This document shows, piece after piece, positions 1-13,820 of a stretch of DNA of 64,000 nucleotides. The stretch is from Tomocerus qinae (Eukaryota; Arthropoda; Collembola; Entomobryomorpha; Tomoceridae). Position 1 is the first letter of the stretch, and every line of letters begins with the position of its first letter. Under the pieces are notes generated by a model. That model ran no database searches. It saw nothing but the letters and a program-made list of their open reading frames with translations, and was not told where the DNA came from. Made by a program: the position numbers and the translations under genes. The DNA lies in the NCBI GenBank assembly GCA_020055645.1, contig CM034546.1, positions 113,614,875-113,678,874 of the forward strand. Direction: 5' to 3'.

Positions 1-74
1 CTAATTTTAATACTTTAATATGCTCTCTTTAATAATACTAATAACAATTTTAGGATAAACCATAAAAGAAAATT

Positions 75-2612
75 CTAAATGTATTTGGCCACGCCTTTCT
101 GTCGCGTCTTTAATGCTGAGAACCGCCGTGATTGGTACATATTTGTATATCTTAGTTCAATTTTGCAAAATATAGGTTTTACATATTCTTGAACAAGATT
201 AAAATAAAACATACCTTCGCCGCCTCCAAGCAAACCTCCAAGCAAACCTAGATGATTCAAAAAAGTCAATCAGAATGATATCCACCCCATCCCAAAATTT
301 GGACATGAAAAGATAAAACACGATCGAATCATTATTATTGAAATTGTTATTGACTATTGGAATTGTGAAATTGATGAGGAAATCCTAGTATATACTAGAA
401 GTAAGTATTAAGCGACTACAGTGTGCAATAGTGTCATTTGTTACATTAACAGTAATTACCTCCGCCACCTTCGCCACCTCCAAGGACCCCACCTAAAAGT
501 CCAGTTACACCACCCAGCAGTCCTACAAATACGTTGGTACAATTTAGACTTTTAATTTCATAGAAAAGCCTCTTTGAAAATCTACATTTAGAAACAGAAT
601 AAGAACAACAAAATATGTACCACCAACAAGGCCGTCACCCCCTTCTCCTCCGCCTAGAAGACCGCCTAACAAACCTATATAAATTAAAACAAAACTTCAA
701 ATACAAGGTATAAGAATTTATGATCACTGATGAATGATTTACAATAGTTTTTATAATCAAGCCAAACCATTTGAGCCAATTCGTAAACAAAACGAACCAA
801 GACTGGTTCGTTTACGTAATATAAATAAGGAAATACCTCCAAGAAGGCCACCACCATCGTCACCACCTCCCAAAAGTCCTCCAAGTAACCCGCCAAGAAG
901 TCCACCACCATCACCTCCGCCTCCTAAAAGTCCTCCAAGCAAGCCACCAAGAAGACCGCCACCATCACCTCCTCCTCCCAAAACTCCTCCTAAAAGACCT
1001 CCAAGTAATCCGCCTCCTCCTACAAAAACCATGAAAAACATTTAGTAACAGTCCTATCTTTCAAATTGGCTCCCGTAAAATATAATTGCAAATAATAATA
1101 TAAAATGATCAATTAATGATTTTTTGATAAATAGTACCAATATTTTACATCTGAATTTCTTCATACCTTTCTTTTCTTTTGCAGCGGCAGGTGCGGCGCC
1201 TCCCTGTTGCGCTTTCAATGTTGCCACTAATTTTTGAAGTAATGCAGCCTTTGCAGGGTCCATGGGTGCGCCTCCTGTTGCTACATTGACTGTTGTTTGA
1301 GCTGCTGCTGGGTCGGGACTTCTCTTTGGTTTTCCCTTGGCACCTTTAGCAGGGACAGCAACAGGGACAGCAACAGGGACGGCCACAGGAACAGCATGAG
1401 TTGAATTTTTCAGTTGATCTGACTTTGCTTTTAAAGCTGCTAGAAGAATAAGAGCTACGAGTGTGTCATTTGCTCCTCTTCCTGCTTGGGCTGGGGCTGC
1501 ACCTTCCAATGCTCTGCCACTAGCTTCATTATTAGCTATCGCCACTACGGAATATGTTATGGCTGCCGTCACTTTTGAAACCAATCCAGCTTCTTCAGTG
1601 CTATCATCCAAATCCACAAACAGGTCATAGCTGCTGTCACTTGTGAAAGGTTTCCTAACAACATCATGCTGCTTATGGTGATGAGAGGCCGCGGAGGCTG
1701 AGCCTTCTTCTTCACTGTAGTCAGTTTCTTCTACGATGTTGTCTGCAGCAGCTGTTTCCGTTGAATGTCCTTTGACCTTATGACCCTTCTTGCAAGGAAC
1801 CATTATACTTCCACATTCGAACCAACCGAATCTGAAACTGACCTTGTTTGCATGTCCTCCACGATGGTCCCAATTATCCCATTCAATTTTGCGACTTTTC
1901 CCGTTGATCGTCACCAAATCAGTATCACCAGTTAAAGCGTCACTGAAGAAAACAATATAAAATAATTATTAAATGCTAATGAATTAATTTTATGACTTTA
2001 CGGCGGGGTAGTCTTTTATTTAAAGATCGTACCTTGCTAATACCATAATGGATTTCTTCGAGCATATGTTCAATGATTAGAACAATTACGAAGTAGTTAC
2101 TCTAATCATAATCACATAATTGTGATTACATTGAAGAATCCCTTCTGATAAGAATGAAGATACTGAAATTCACGGTGTAAAACAGTTTTTAATTGTATTT
2201 ATTACCGAACGTAAGCATAGAAGACTCTATAGAGCTTGGCTTCGGTTGGACTTTTTCGTAGGACAACGTACACCTTCTTATCTTCCGTCTTAACCAAGAA
2301 ATCTTCCCCTTCTTGCAAAACGATGACATTTTTACCAGAATCTAATGAGTTCCTGTGAAATACGAGCTGGCCTTCCTTGTCAGGATTCTTGGCATCATAT
2401 GTCTTGTAAGAAGTTCGACTATTAACATGATCAACCTTTTGAAGCAAAAGAGTATCTCCATCCAGACTTTTTTCGTCCAAACTTCCAGCTTTTGATTCAA
2501 TTATCGAAATAGCTTCGTCATTCCCTCCTGGTCCAGCTGCTGGAAATGAATATATCGTAGAAAGCAGATAAGAAGATACCAGACATGACAAACTTAGTCT
2601 AAATTGCCACAT
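75..2612 (-). CDS. secreted GLLGG-cassette protein of unknown function, 7-exon model
   Basis: Model: exons 2612-2206, 1942-1167, 1019-837, 674-621, 522-460, 247-215 and a probable last exon 115-75, giving 518 residues. Every join is GT..AG and phase-compatible. The N-terminus (MWQFRLSLSCLVSSYLLS, then FPAAGPGG) is a typical signal peptide, so the product is probably secreted or extracellular. Residues 23 to about 190 are a mixed globular-looking region with a tryptophan-rich patch (EWDNWDHRGG, FRFGWFECGS). Next come an acidic/His stretch (SEEEGSAS, SHHHKQH), a hydrophobic Ala-rich segment, four VPVA-type repeats and a basic KGKPKRS segment. From residue 395 the protein consists of GLLGG/GGGGDGG cassettes, one per exon, all phase 1-1. 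I do not recognise the family. A structural, cuticle, mucus or adhesive role is only inference from composition. The terminal exon (ALKTRQKGVAKYI, then TAG) has a weak polypyrimidine tract and is the least certain part. Confidence 0.72.
215..1019 (-). repeat. array of phase-1 symmetrical GLLGG-encoding exons
   Basis: Four consecutive exons (1019-837, 674-621, 522-460, 247-215; 183, 54, 63 and 33 nt) each begin by completing a glycine codon and end one base into the next glycine codon. All lengths are multiples of three. They encode variations of GLLGGLLGGGEGG, with the largest exon holding several copies and Asp-Gly spacers. The introns between them (162, 98 and 212 nt) are ordinary AT-rich sequence. 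The pattern indicates expansion by exon duplication and permits exon skipping without a frameshift. Confidence 0.75.
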
Positions 2613-4312
2613 CTTAATTAATTAATGAGTGATACTCCGACTCCTAGTTGTGGTCCCTTCCTTGTTGGACTAACTAATTGACGAGAGGAGACGAGAATAA
2701 TGAATTCCAACAGCACAAAGTGAGTGATGCAACGATTCAAATTGTCAAAAGGTTGTTCACCTTTAATTCAGGGCATTGGACTAAAATCAATAGCTGGCTA
2801 ATGACACTTAAATGTTTCTCAATTAAATGTAAATAGGAAGTTAAAAACGGCCAACACCCTTCCACGTCGACACAATATCATTAGTCCAACGATCATAATC
2901 CTGCAAAATTTTTCTGAAATCTCATCGAGCCGTACATTTCAGGTGCACCTCTATACACTCCTTTATGCAGTTCAATGCAATGCAATGTATATGAGGAACT
3001 CCTTGCCAAAACAATTGCACTTCCAAAAAATTCTAAAACGACGGACACTGATCCGCCCATCCTACTACATAGATAAATGTTAACAACCCCATAAATAATT
3101 GGATCATTTATTAATGCTCATGGATGATTTTTTTCAAAATTTTCAGCGATTTTCACCTTTAAAACGTCGATATATGATAAAATGGACAATTGGAAACAAT
3201 TTTATCATTTTAGTACTAAAATTTTGCTAAATTAAAGAAATGACAATTGTTTCAGAAGCAGCACGTTCTGAAGAAAATATGATTAGGTGGATTTTGGGAT
3301 GATACAGCTTTTGTGTACTTATCATGCATGCTTATCATAATATAATGTACAAAAACACGTACGCATTTAAATTATGTTTAGTAATTTAAGTCCATTTTGG
3401 AGTTTATGAACGCATTGCTTTGTTATGCTTTAGTAATGTATTTGCAATCTGCAACAACTTAATATGCTATGATTAGTTTAAACATTGGAAACAGATTTTT
3501 GAATGTCCAGTATACGCATTTATTTATATTCACGCATTTTTGACATGTATATTTAACTTTCTCAACGATAAATCACTAAAAATACATTATTGGAAGGGAA
3601 TTTCTTATATTTTTAACAAAATTATATTACACAATAATTTACAATTGAAGAACAAATGAATACAATATATATCATACAAAAAACAATGGAATAAGTTCTA
3701 ACACGTTTGTTTCTGACTGCATTTATATTTTATACACTACCTAATACTGCATACTAGCTCTAGCCATTTATTAGCTAAGCAACTAGTACGTTGGTGTTGA
3801 GTATTCCATCCCTCCTCGACCTGAAAATTCAGGATTAATCATTTATTACTTCCCACATTTAAATCTTAACTATAACACCACAGCATTTCATTACTAGGCG
3901 AATAAAGTAAGTATATTCAAAATTAAGTTTCTCCTTGCAGGTACATATAATTTTAAGACTAGCTCATCGGTATTCTCCAATCCAACTATCACAACGGGGT
4001 ATTATGATACTACGATTGTGGGGAAGCCAGGGGAGGGCATGTTACTACGTGGTGAAAGTTTCAGTACTGTTTCGTGTGTATTGAGTGAAAGTGATATTGA
4101 CAGGTGCTGAAACTACCATAATTTAAGTATAGTGAATGAAAACTCACTCCGAGGTTTTTTCTATGTCAGAGTTAACTAGTGAGCTGAAAGAGAAAATAAA
4201 CTTTCTCCAAATAACAGCAAAGAAAGTTTTTATGTAGAGGAAAAAGGATATATTATTTGGGTTAAGGTGAAAATCCGTGCAATAAAAACTAGATTATGGT
4301 TTTAAATCTTTG
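2613..4312. other. intergenic, with likely synaptogyrin 3' UTR
   Basis: No credible open reading frame. The right part, adjoining the minus-strand synaptogyrin stop, is presumably its 3' untranslated region. TTTATT at 3766-3771 (AATAAA on the minus strand) is one possible polyadenylation signal, though several others exist in this AT-rich DNA. The left part is upstream of the GLLGG gene and should contain its promoter, but I see no decisive TATA or initiator. Four ACTTTC/GAAAGT hexamers cluster at 4054-4227. Confidence 0.5.
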
Positions 4313-7300
4313 TTAATTATAAAGACCTTGTCCAATGAAGGGAGGTTCCTCATAGCCAGCACTGCCCAAATCTGGACCTCCTGGGTAAGATGAATATGCC
4401 GTCGCCCCTGGCATGGCCGCTGAATCGACTTCATAGGCGGGAGCGAAAGCTGACTCTGCTCCTTGTCGAAAACGTTGAAATGCAAAGTATGCACAGCCTC
4501 CCTGTAAAATAGAGAGGATTTAATTACTAAGAGGTTTATGGCTTGGAACGAGTTCCACTACTACTAACGATACGTCTATCGTAATTTTCGTTCACGGAAT
4601 TACACAACACAGTATCGAGGATGTCTATAGATTATGCATGCGACATAAAACATCGTGGACACATTTAATATGGCTATTACACATAGTAATTACTACAAAC
4701 AACGTCAACTACAACTCGTTTTGTCACTCGACTATAAATGACCCACTTGAGTACAATTTTCAGAAGAGACAGACTTCTCTATCTTGAAAAACTCCTTAAA
4801 ATCATCAAAAGACGATGAATATGCATCATTTATTGATTGCCATAATAATGAATAAGCAAAGCTGTTGTATTTAAAATATCAAATAAACCTTTGGGCCATA
4901 GTGTAACGAGTGTATAAGAAAATGTGCTATCTGCATGCACAAAATGCACTGCACAAAATGCATAAGGTGCATATGAAACGAGGTGAACAGTGCAAAAATA
5001 TGCAAAAAGTTGTATCTCAAAAAAACTCGGACTAAACTAAACATTTACTGTAAACTGTAATAATATTTCTTTTCTCGGCGTGTCTGGACTTTCTGTACTC
5101 AGTCATTCTGTCCTTAGCACTTACCCATGTAAAAATAGAGAAAAAACAGAATGCAATAGCTGCCTTGATATTAGTCACGCCAGCGCCCCCAGCAGGCTCT
5201 TCAGTTTTACTCCATTGATTTGCTAAATAGCAAAATCCAACGAAGTATAGAAACGCCCAAAAACCTACATATAAAAATGGAAGAATCAAAATATCACATT
5301 ACGAAGAATTTCTTTGGCTATGGTACTGGTGACTATAATCAAACCAGAAATCCATGCTGATCTTCTTTTTGGCTTGATCAAAACTACGCATCAATTATTT
5401 CAACATTATACTAATCACAAATCACAATGTATAGTTAAGCCACCCACGCATATATATGATTTAAGTATAACAATAGTTATTACTATTACTACTTGGTATA
5501 ATTATACGTACATTTTCAGATAAGCCTCGTATTTACTTAAGAAATTATATAATATACACAAAATTATTGCCATGCAATAAGGTATTAACAATTCGATCTT
5601 CGAAATGTATAGGTATTGGTGGGTATACATGTTCATGAGACGTCTCAAGATCTCATTTCATTACTACACTTTATACATTAGGTATACACTCTTCTGGTAT
5701 CAAATAGTACACATACACTATCACACGACTACAGTACCAATAAAATAAAGTGGAATTGGCTACTGGAATGGGACAGTGGGACAAGGCTACTATAAATTCC
5801 CTAATCCATAAACCATTTTGAAAACTTTACCTGCACTTACACCTAATTGCATGGTAAATCAGTGTAAATGGTGAATCAAACTAGTCGAGTCGGAGTAAAA
5901 GTCCAAAATGCTACAGGAGGCAGTGTGAGACATTACAAAACATTCAACGTGTGAATATATTCAGGAATAATAAATATTTTTTAAATGCCTATGCCACAAT
6001 TGCCACAACAGGTATAAATAATACAAATGAGAAACAATATATTTTTTAATTACTTTAAAATTGAATTATCAATATTTTGGAGAGAATTGCAAATTGCAAT
6101 CACCAAAGATAAAATGACCACAATTTCTCATTTGTATGTATTTTGTACAAAATAGGTGAATGGTAATTTAGCGGTAGCTAATAGGCATAAAGCAATAAGT
6201 GAGAGAAAATGCTTTTAATCAAATGCATTTTGGAAAAAAGAATAAAAATCAGTGGAATTTGTTGGAAACATGCAGGCAGAGGCATAACACAGAATAAACA
6301 TGCATCGGGCCTGTTTAGCTCACCTGAGAATCCAAGGTCCCCAAGAACGTAATGTTTCCTGCTTTTGACAGACGACATTTGCTCAAAGAGGTATTCACCA
6401 GCCAGGAATCCTATTGAAGCCAGGAATGCAATAACGCCAATGCCCACTCCGTAGTTGCAAGCATTCCCATCATCATTATATAAACATGTCTCTCTTTTCT
6501 TTTTATGGTCGTACTTCCAACCTTCTGATGATATACAGCCAAATACGATGATAGCAAACAGCTAAGATCAATAGAGTTTCAAAGAAAATCTCAATAATCT
6601 TATTTAACCGGGTAAGAATGCGACAGAAACAAATTCTGGACTAAAATCTAATTAAACATGACTCCATTTACTAAATAATTAAGATTGTAGCAGTAGAAGC
6701 ATATTAAAGACATAAGATTTCCTCTATAAACATCTAAACCATTTTTACAACCTAGAATAATAGTCTTTTTTAATAACATGTTTGTTCATATGGGTAAATA
6801 CCTTCTAGTAGTACATTATAACTATATAAGAATGAAAAAAAGCTCATAAGTCCTGATACGACATCCACACTTACCAGCAGAGAGTAGAGAAATGTCCTTT
6901 ATTACGTAAGGAAGACTGGAGGAATGTGCAAGATATAGATCTTTCCATGTTAAACGTGCAAATTATATCTTTCTCGACTACCCTATATATGAATTACATG
7001 AATATAGAGCAACACAATACTAATGTACAGTCCTAAAGAAACTTTTCTCGTATTTTTTATACGTCCGGCACTTTTATTATTTTCACCAAATCCCATACTC
7101 TGTCGTCCCTATTAAAAGCCACACCTAAAATGCGGTCAAAAGACACTCCTTCAAATTTAAATCCAGTTCAACTGGAATGATATGCTTTAAGTGGCTTTCT
7201 TTCCATCTATTTTCCAATTTCTTACTTTGTTACATAAAACTTCTTTATCACTATAGAATAAAAGGACTTACCAGACATAAAGCCCGTAATATAACTGGTG

Positions 7301-7382
7301 GCTTTTTCCCAAAACTGACAGGATCAAATGCAGCACCAGCCTTAGCTCCCCCAAATGCTCCTCCTCCTCCACCGTCCATCAT
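4313..7382 (-). CDS. Syngr: synaptogyrin (four-exon synaptic vesicle tetraspan)
   Basis: Exons 7382-7272, 6561-6324, 5264-5125 and 4501-4313 join with consistent phases (0, 1, 0) to give 225 residues, the usual synaptogyrin length. The start is MMDGGGGGAFGGAKAGAAFD, followed by the conserved FDPVSFGKKPPVILRAL block before the first membrane segment. Four membrane spans follow: ALCLLFAIIVFGCI, GVGIGVIAFLASIGFLAGEY, FWAFLYFVGFCYLANQW and NIKAAIAFCFFSIFTWGG, the last running into the family signature CAYFAFQRFRQG. The two-cysteine luminal loop (CLYNDDGNAC) lies between spans 1 and 2. The cytoplasmic tail is Tyr/Pro rich and ends PPFIGQGLYN. Synaptogyrins are MARVEL-family integral proteins of synaptic vesicles that modulate exocytosis and vesicle biogenesis. 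Nothing is missing. The start ATG was chosen as the first of two adjacent methionines. Confidence 0.95.
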
Positions 7383-10300
7383 TTTCTCTATAATATGATC
7401 TCGATGTCAATCTTTATATAATCTTTCTCTTAAATGTCTATTTACTATGATCGTCAGTTGTACAGTTTAGGATTTCTGCAAGATATCAGGTGTCCCAAAT
7501 ATGCTGAGTAGATTTTCCTGAAAATTGTAAATAAATAAAGTTAAAAGTTAGCTTTAAATACTTAATATCCGATGATATGTCAAATTCAAACAAGTAGGTG
7601 CCCTATATTGTACGTACATCACATTAGTATAGATTATAGATATATATTCTACACCTGAATTCTCATGTCTCATATTTTCAATTCAATCAAGCCGTAGAGG
7701 TATAGTAAGTATCTGAATATATTAGTTTACATTTAAATACTTAAGATTCTAAATTTTACTGTACGTCAATAAAATCCTTTTTGAGACATGATTTGTTTGT
7801 ACCGGAGCTTTACTACTGAGAAAAACGCTTTTTCGTGAGAAAGAAACTACATTATCAAGATAGTCGTTCCATATCTTGGGCTAATCATGATTAGCATCTT
7901 ATCTAAGCTAATATCTACCAAAACTACTTGTTACTGCGTTTAATGTTTTATAATGTATAATAGAAACACTCCCTTTTCATTACCTTTAGTCAAATCTATA
8001 CATAGAAATGTAAAAATTATTCTTCTGACAATAAAAGTTAACCACTTTTCCCACTATCCTATAGTGAACTGACGGGAGGGGTCTTTTAGCCCAATAGACT
8101 CCTATATTGTACTATACAGCTATACATGATAGTCTAGTACTAAATATCTAGTACTATGTATCTTAAGTGAATTACATAATAATACTACAATATTATATAA
8201 GAAAACTAAAAGATTTAGTTTTTGTCAAGACATTTTAATGGGCTGACAATGGATTTCCGACGAAATGTGATATTTAAAAATGGTAAAATAACTGATGTAC
8301 ATAAAAATGATCTTAAATTATGATTATTAATTTCTAAAAAAAATATTTTCTACTTTTTTTGACAAAAAAATGGTTATATAGGGCAAAAATGATTCAAAAA
8401 ATTCAGATGAATGTATTAAATAATGATGACTGCGTATTAGTATGATTGTGAAATAATACGACTTGACAAAAACCAGTACTAAATCACAATAAACTTACGA
8501 TATGAAGATAATATATTTGTCATTGCAATTTTGTACTAATCTTACAGTACCTATTTTCTATTGTTCACTTTATGTACACACATTTTAATGAGTATAACTT
8601 ATTGACTAGAGACATAAAAATATATTGGAGTTTGAACACAGACTCTGTAGTACTGTACCACACATTAGAAGACAGTTTGGGTTCACTTTTGAAATAAATC
8701 TCAGGTCGTGTGTCACCGTCCCCTTCTATCGAAATTCTAAATGACTTTGTTTGTGTACTCTTGATGGTATTGTTGGCACGAATGAGAACACCCAGGCTGG
8801 GATGCTTTTTTCATTTCGCAGAGTTTCAGTATATACGACATGACAGAACTCTTCCACTGTGCACTGCACACTTATACACACAAAGCGTGCCTACTTCTTC
8901 CTTATATTATTGTTGCTATTAACTAGTAGGTAGTCAGGACTTGTAGTCATAAGAATTATCATCTATGCAACGCACATTTTGGGCTGGGCCAGGCAAGGCA
9001 AGAACAGCATTTCAAACCCGTCTCACTACTACTGCCCGAATATAGAGCACCTTTAAGAATACCCTCCGATAAAACAAGACTGTTCCAACTAAATACTATT
9101 CTTATGTAATTTCACACTTGATAAATCATATAGACTAAACATTACAATACAAATATACCATAGCATTAGAATTATTATGTGTAAATACGCACAAAAGTTT
9201 TAATCCATCAATAAAATAAATATTTTCAGGTACGAAAACAAAGAAAGTGAAAATAACTTTCACATTTAAGCCCGACTTATAATCGCAGCTTGAGAGGATG
9301 TACACAGACGTGGTAGTGATGTGCACTGAAAGTGTTTCACGCGTACGCAGTGGAATCAATGAATCCGAATCTAGGTATTGATCATAGTAATGTAGTTTAA
9401 TGTTTACATTTAACAATTCTATAGAGATAGAAAAGAGATTCATAAATTTCATATACAAAAAATGAATCCAAAGGATTAAAATCCTCTTTTGTGAAGAAAG
9501 GCTTAAAAAATCTATAAAGAAGATTGGGACAAGTACTTAAACCATATTCTTCTATCGAGCGACCTACTACCTGCATATGTCAGAAAAAGCAATCCAATTA
9601 AATATGTCACCAAGTCGCCATTTCCCAAGTAATTCCATTTCACTATATAGAAGCAAAGTCCATGAATGATTTATAGACTACCATTAAGGGGCAGTATTTC
9701 TAGAGAAGTCTATATAGGTCGACTATCTAAGAGAAAGCCACAATGAACAACAGGTCGCGCTTTCCTTTCACACTTGAATAACAAACCAAATCCAAAATCC
9801 TTTTAAAACAAAAGAAATTAAGCCGTCACTTTGCATCGTCTAATTAATTTCTATACACAATAAAATAGCATACAAAATTGATTTTCTATTTTTTTTCTCC
9901 CTACTTTCTTTAAAATCTACAAATGATTTATAAAATTCCTTGCTGCATTACTTAATTGTAATAATACTATAGAAATTACGATATGTAATGGTTAAATCGT
10001 AATATAGTAGGTCTATCTTTGAAGACCTTTCTTAAAGACATGATAATAAACATGGCATAAGTCCCAACTGATAATTTCTTCCTTCCAGTAAGTTCATAAG
10101 CTAAACTTTATTGCGTTGCAGATAAAAGAGTAACTAAACATAAGAGTTAGGCGGATGCTTGGTCCTACTGTTTATACTTTGTTTTTATGTACAGTGTACA
10201 CACAGACAAACGTGCCATGTGGTATAGGTACATATATGCATGATATTGACACATTAAATATTAGTAGGCACTCGGCACTACTCGTCAATAAAAGTAAGTA

Positions 10301-11320
10301 GTAGGAGTAAGTTAAGTACAAACACAACAGTACAGCAAAGCAAACATTCGTATACAAACCTCTATACATGTACCTCTATAAGTGTAAAGTCTCAAATTCT
10401 GTGTCAAAAAAGTCTCAACCTTTAGCTTTGCGCAAAAGCTATGTAAATGCCTTGTACTCTCTATACTATAAACACTTGTATGCATAGCTATATCGTTATA
10501 TCTAGAAAACTAGCATCGCTACTAAATCTAGCCTTAATATACTTTTATATTACAACACTGAACATTATACATTCTAAGTCCTATAACTTGGTTTAGAGTT
10601 CATTCATAGTGTCTTTACGTCTCCTCTTTTGGTTTCTGAATCTAGGTTGACCGATATAAGGCAAATATTATAAGCATATAGACTTGAATATCTAGCAGTA
10701 GCTCCACTCGTTCGATATTAGCTGCACATGTCCACAAAATCCATAATAAACCAGATGGAGATCCTTTCTTAAGAGTTCTTTCAGCATATCGTTCTAGGTA
10801 CACCTAATGAATTATTTCTGTAACTATTGAAAATCGAACATCGAACTAGGTACATAGTAAACAGTACTTTGTAATTTTTGAACGAAAAATACCATTAAAA
10901 ATGTGTTTGGATACTAAGCATTGCTAGAAAAAGAATGCCAAATGATAAAATAATTAAGGGATACGTACTTTTTCCTAAATAAAATAGTTTCTTGTTTCGT
11001 AACTATTCTTTATGTCAGATGCTGCAGGCTTGCATTTGCAATGTGTCCAAAACTAATGTTTTTGGGAAGTGTTGACATTTGTAATGGTCTGTGATGGCGG
11101 ATGTGCTATGACAAGCTGATTTATAAGCTATGAAGTAAATTTATGATTGTAAAATGTTTTGCAATATTCAAAACTAAAATAAGGTTGATTCACTAGTCAG
11201 TGAAAAACGCATCGTCAATTTGAGACGTGATTCAAATCAGTTTTTTAGAAAGATGAAAGATTTCTTTCATTTTTGATTCCATTTTGTGAAGATTTTTCTC
11301 TTTCTGAATAGAATACAGAG
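7383..11320. other. non-coding upstream region of synaptogyrin
   Basis: About 3.9 kb of AT-rich DNA with frequent stops on both strands. The open stretches at 8710-8922 (plus), 9135-9458 (minus) and 10172-10369 (minus) have no recognisable domain and low-complexity composition. The region should include the synaptogyrin promoter and any 5' untranslated exon, but I cannot place them. Confidence 0.5.
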
Positions 11321-11370
11321 ATGCGATTTTGTACTACGATGCTTTTGTTTACCTGTTTCTTCTTTTCAAG
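11321..11370 (+). other. possible signal-peptide mini-exon
   Basis: An ATG at 11321 opens 16 codons (MRFCTTMLLFTCFFFS) with the hydrophobic profile of a signal peptide. The reading frame then meets a good splice donor (CAAG|GTAATC at 11370/11371). I could not find a matching downstream coding exon. A chance hydrophobic stretch in AT-rich DNA is equally possible. Confidence 0.15.
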
Positions 11371-11625
11371 GTAATCCTAAAGCCAGAGTATCGGGTCAAT
11401 GAGAGGGAAGTATGAAATAACAGTTTACAGATACAAAAAAGACAAAAATAAAAAAATCTGAATTTTTAATTTTTAAGGGCCCATATGAAACAGTTTTAAC
11501 TATTGAAAATCTAATATTCTTGTTCTATTAATTGTGCTAGACTGTATTCAAATTTGCAATAAAATCAGTTTTATCGTCACTGGGTGCTCTTCACATGCCC
11601 TTATACGACGTATTTGGACTAAAGC

Positions 11626-11880
11626 TATAAAAGACAATTCAATCCAACGAAGTGCGAGCGATTACGAGGTTAAAAGTTGAGAAATTCTTGTTATTTCAAA
11701 CGGAGGTCATCACTAATCAGTTTGTGACTTAGCACAAGCCTATTGCCAGTTGCTGTCACTTGACACCGATGTCCCAATCAAGTATTCTCTAGAATATCGT
11801 CGCAGTCGTTCGTATATAATTTAAGAAACTTCATTTTGTGAATCTCTACCGGGCCGCTCTTAACAAAATTTTTTACAAGG
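11626..11880 (+). promoter_or_regulatory. candidate TATA promoter plus 5' untranslated exon
   Basis: TATAAAAG stands at 11626-11633. About 30 bases downstream lies a less AT-rich stretch with no long open frame. It ends in a strong donor (TTACAAG|GTAAGTTT, 11880/11881). This is the layout of a first, non-coding exon. The next plus-strand gene is GW182, starting 4 kb downstream, so this may be its distal promoter. That link is inference. Confidence 0.35.
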
Positions 11881-13820
11881 TAAGTTTTGGTTACAAATTA
11901 AACTTATGTAAACAATAATGTCAGCTATGAAAAATTACTGGTCATGTTGTCAAGATTTTCGATAAACTCGTACACTTGTGTATCATTCATATATATAAGA
12001 TGTGTATTTCAGAGATTTTTACATTTATTATTATTGCAATATTACACAAATGTTGTTATTACGTTTATACTTATGACCTAACAGCCCGAAAGTAGAGCAT
12101 TGATTCATATATAACGCAAACGATTGATTGTAGTTTATAATGCGTTTCTTTAACTCTCCTATAAACTTAAAACTCACCCTTCACCTTTCTCGTGTAGCTT
12201 CAAATTATCAAGTTAAAGGTCCAGCTTGGATTTCTGGACAATTTTTGTTTTACCATTAGATATTAGATTATCTTACGTATAGATAGGATGTAGGATATTA
12301 AAGTTTACATGATTACATTGTAGTTTACTCTCTTTCATTTACCTCTGACCTTGAGAGGCCTGACTGGACCTGTCATGAATCATGAGCTTATAATCACATC
12401 ACATTTACAGAAATTCAGTCATAAGTAATGCGTTTCAAAAGAATGAAAGGGTCATAGGACCAGGACTTGTAAATTGAGTACTTAAAGCATATTCCGTTAT
12501 GTTAACTATGTACATGGTCTCATGTAGTTAACTAACACCTTTTTTCTCCATTCTGATCCTAAGTGGTATGTGTGATAATAACCTATAATTATTAGGCTCG
12601 TGTTTAGGTCTTACTTGGGTAGTAAAGAAAAGGACAAAAAGTCCACATTCATTAGATGAAAAGTGTTTACACAGACACATCAACATTAATTTCGCTGACT
12701 TTTATCTTCAGTTTTTCATCTAAATAATATAATCAAATATAATGTGAAAAGCAGTGAAAGTACAGAGTGAAAGTGTTGAGAATTTCTGCCTTGTTTCCCC
12801 CCTGTACAAAGTTGTATGTACAGAATCAATTTGTTACTGGGGAATAATAAATAGTATTCATATTGTTTCAAGTATCAGTTTTTATCAAAAAGGATAGCTT
12901 AGTTGGGCTGCATTTGGTCAAAAGAAAGAATTGAAAATGTTTTTGAAATTATTTATATTGCAATATAATAATATGCCTTTCATGTTCTACGGTAGTTAAT
13001 AAATTATATTATATTGAGTATATGTACTGATCACAACGTCATACATATATGGTTAGAAAGATCCCTTGAATGATTAATCAGGACATTATTGCACAAAGCC
13101 AGAGCCCAATGTGCCGATGCCGATACAGTTCATTTAGCAAATATAGAGCTAAATAACAGTTAGAGATACAATTTAATTGAGTCTGTTTCCTCCATGTACG
13201 GCATAGACACATGGATGGACGGTGTCATCCTGTGCTAGTTTATTTAGTTGTGTCTGGCGTTCCTCGTTGACTTGATGATTTGGTTTGTGCTTGTCATCCA
13301 TAGTCACTAACATGTTAGAATTCACATGTAGATGTTAGTAGATCAGTTGAATAATGTTTAGGAGCAGCGGGTTGAAAATGATCTAGCTGTCCTCATTTTT
13401 GTGTAAAATAATGAAGGAAGGGGTGTCATGTAGTAGAGAAGTAGTCATATTATAATGATGGTTGTTAGTCTAAAATATATCATAATAATAATGAGAATGA
13501 GCACTGCACTCTGACCAGATTTACTGTACCATGTCGAGTGTTAATGCTGTTGTCTTGTCGTTGGGCTCGGGTAGATTCGCTCGACTCGAACAAGGTTGAG
13601 TTGTTTAAATGTGAATGTATATGTGATGTAGGACTTAGCAACTCGTCGTTCTTGTGCATACCTAGTCTTGTATGTGGTTGTTAGTAGCTTGAGATGGTGA
13701 ACTGGTTGAAATTAGCGATAAATGGCTGTCTGGAAGTGAGGGGTGGTGCTTTTGAGACTCGTTGTGTTTTTGGCTTGGTGGGCTGACAACCTAACCTGCA
13801 GACGATATTTTGCTTTGGCA
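11881..13820. other. AT-rich non-coding, probable intron
   Basis: No supportable open frame. If the promoter at 11.6 kb and the exon at 13.8 kb belong to GW182, this is its first intron. Two GAAAGT motifs lie close together near 12.75-12.77 kb. Confidence 0.35.

Noticed and set aside
734-1045. Proline-rich plus-strand frame (PPPSPPPPKSPP)
   Set aside because: It is the reverse strand of the GLLGG exon. The minus-strand reading has correct phases, splice sites and a signal-peptide exon.
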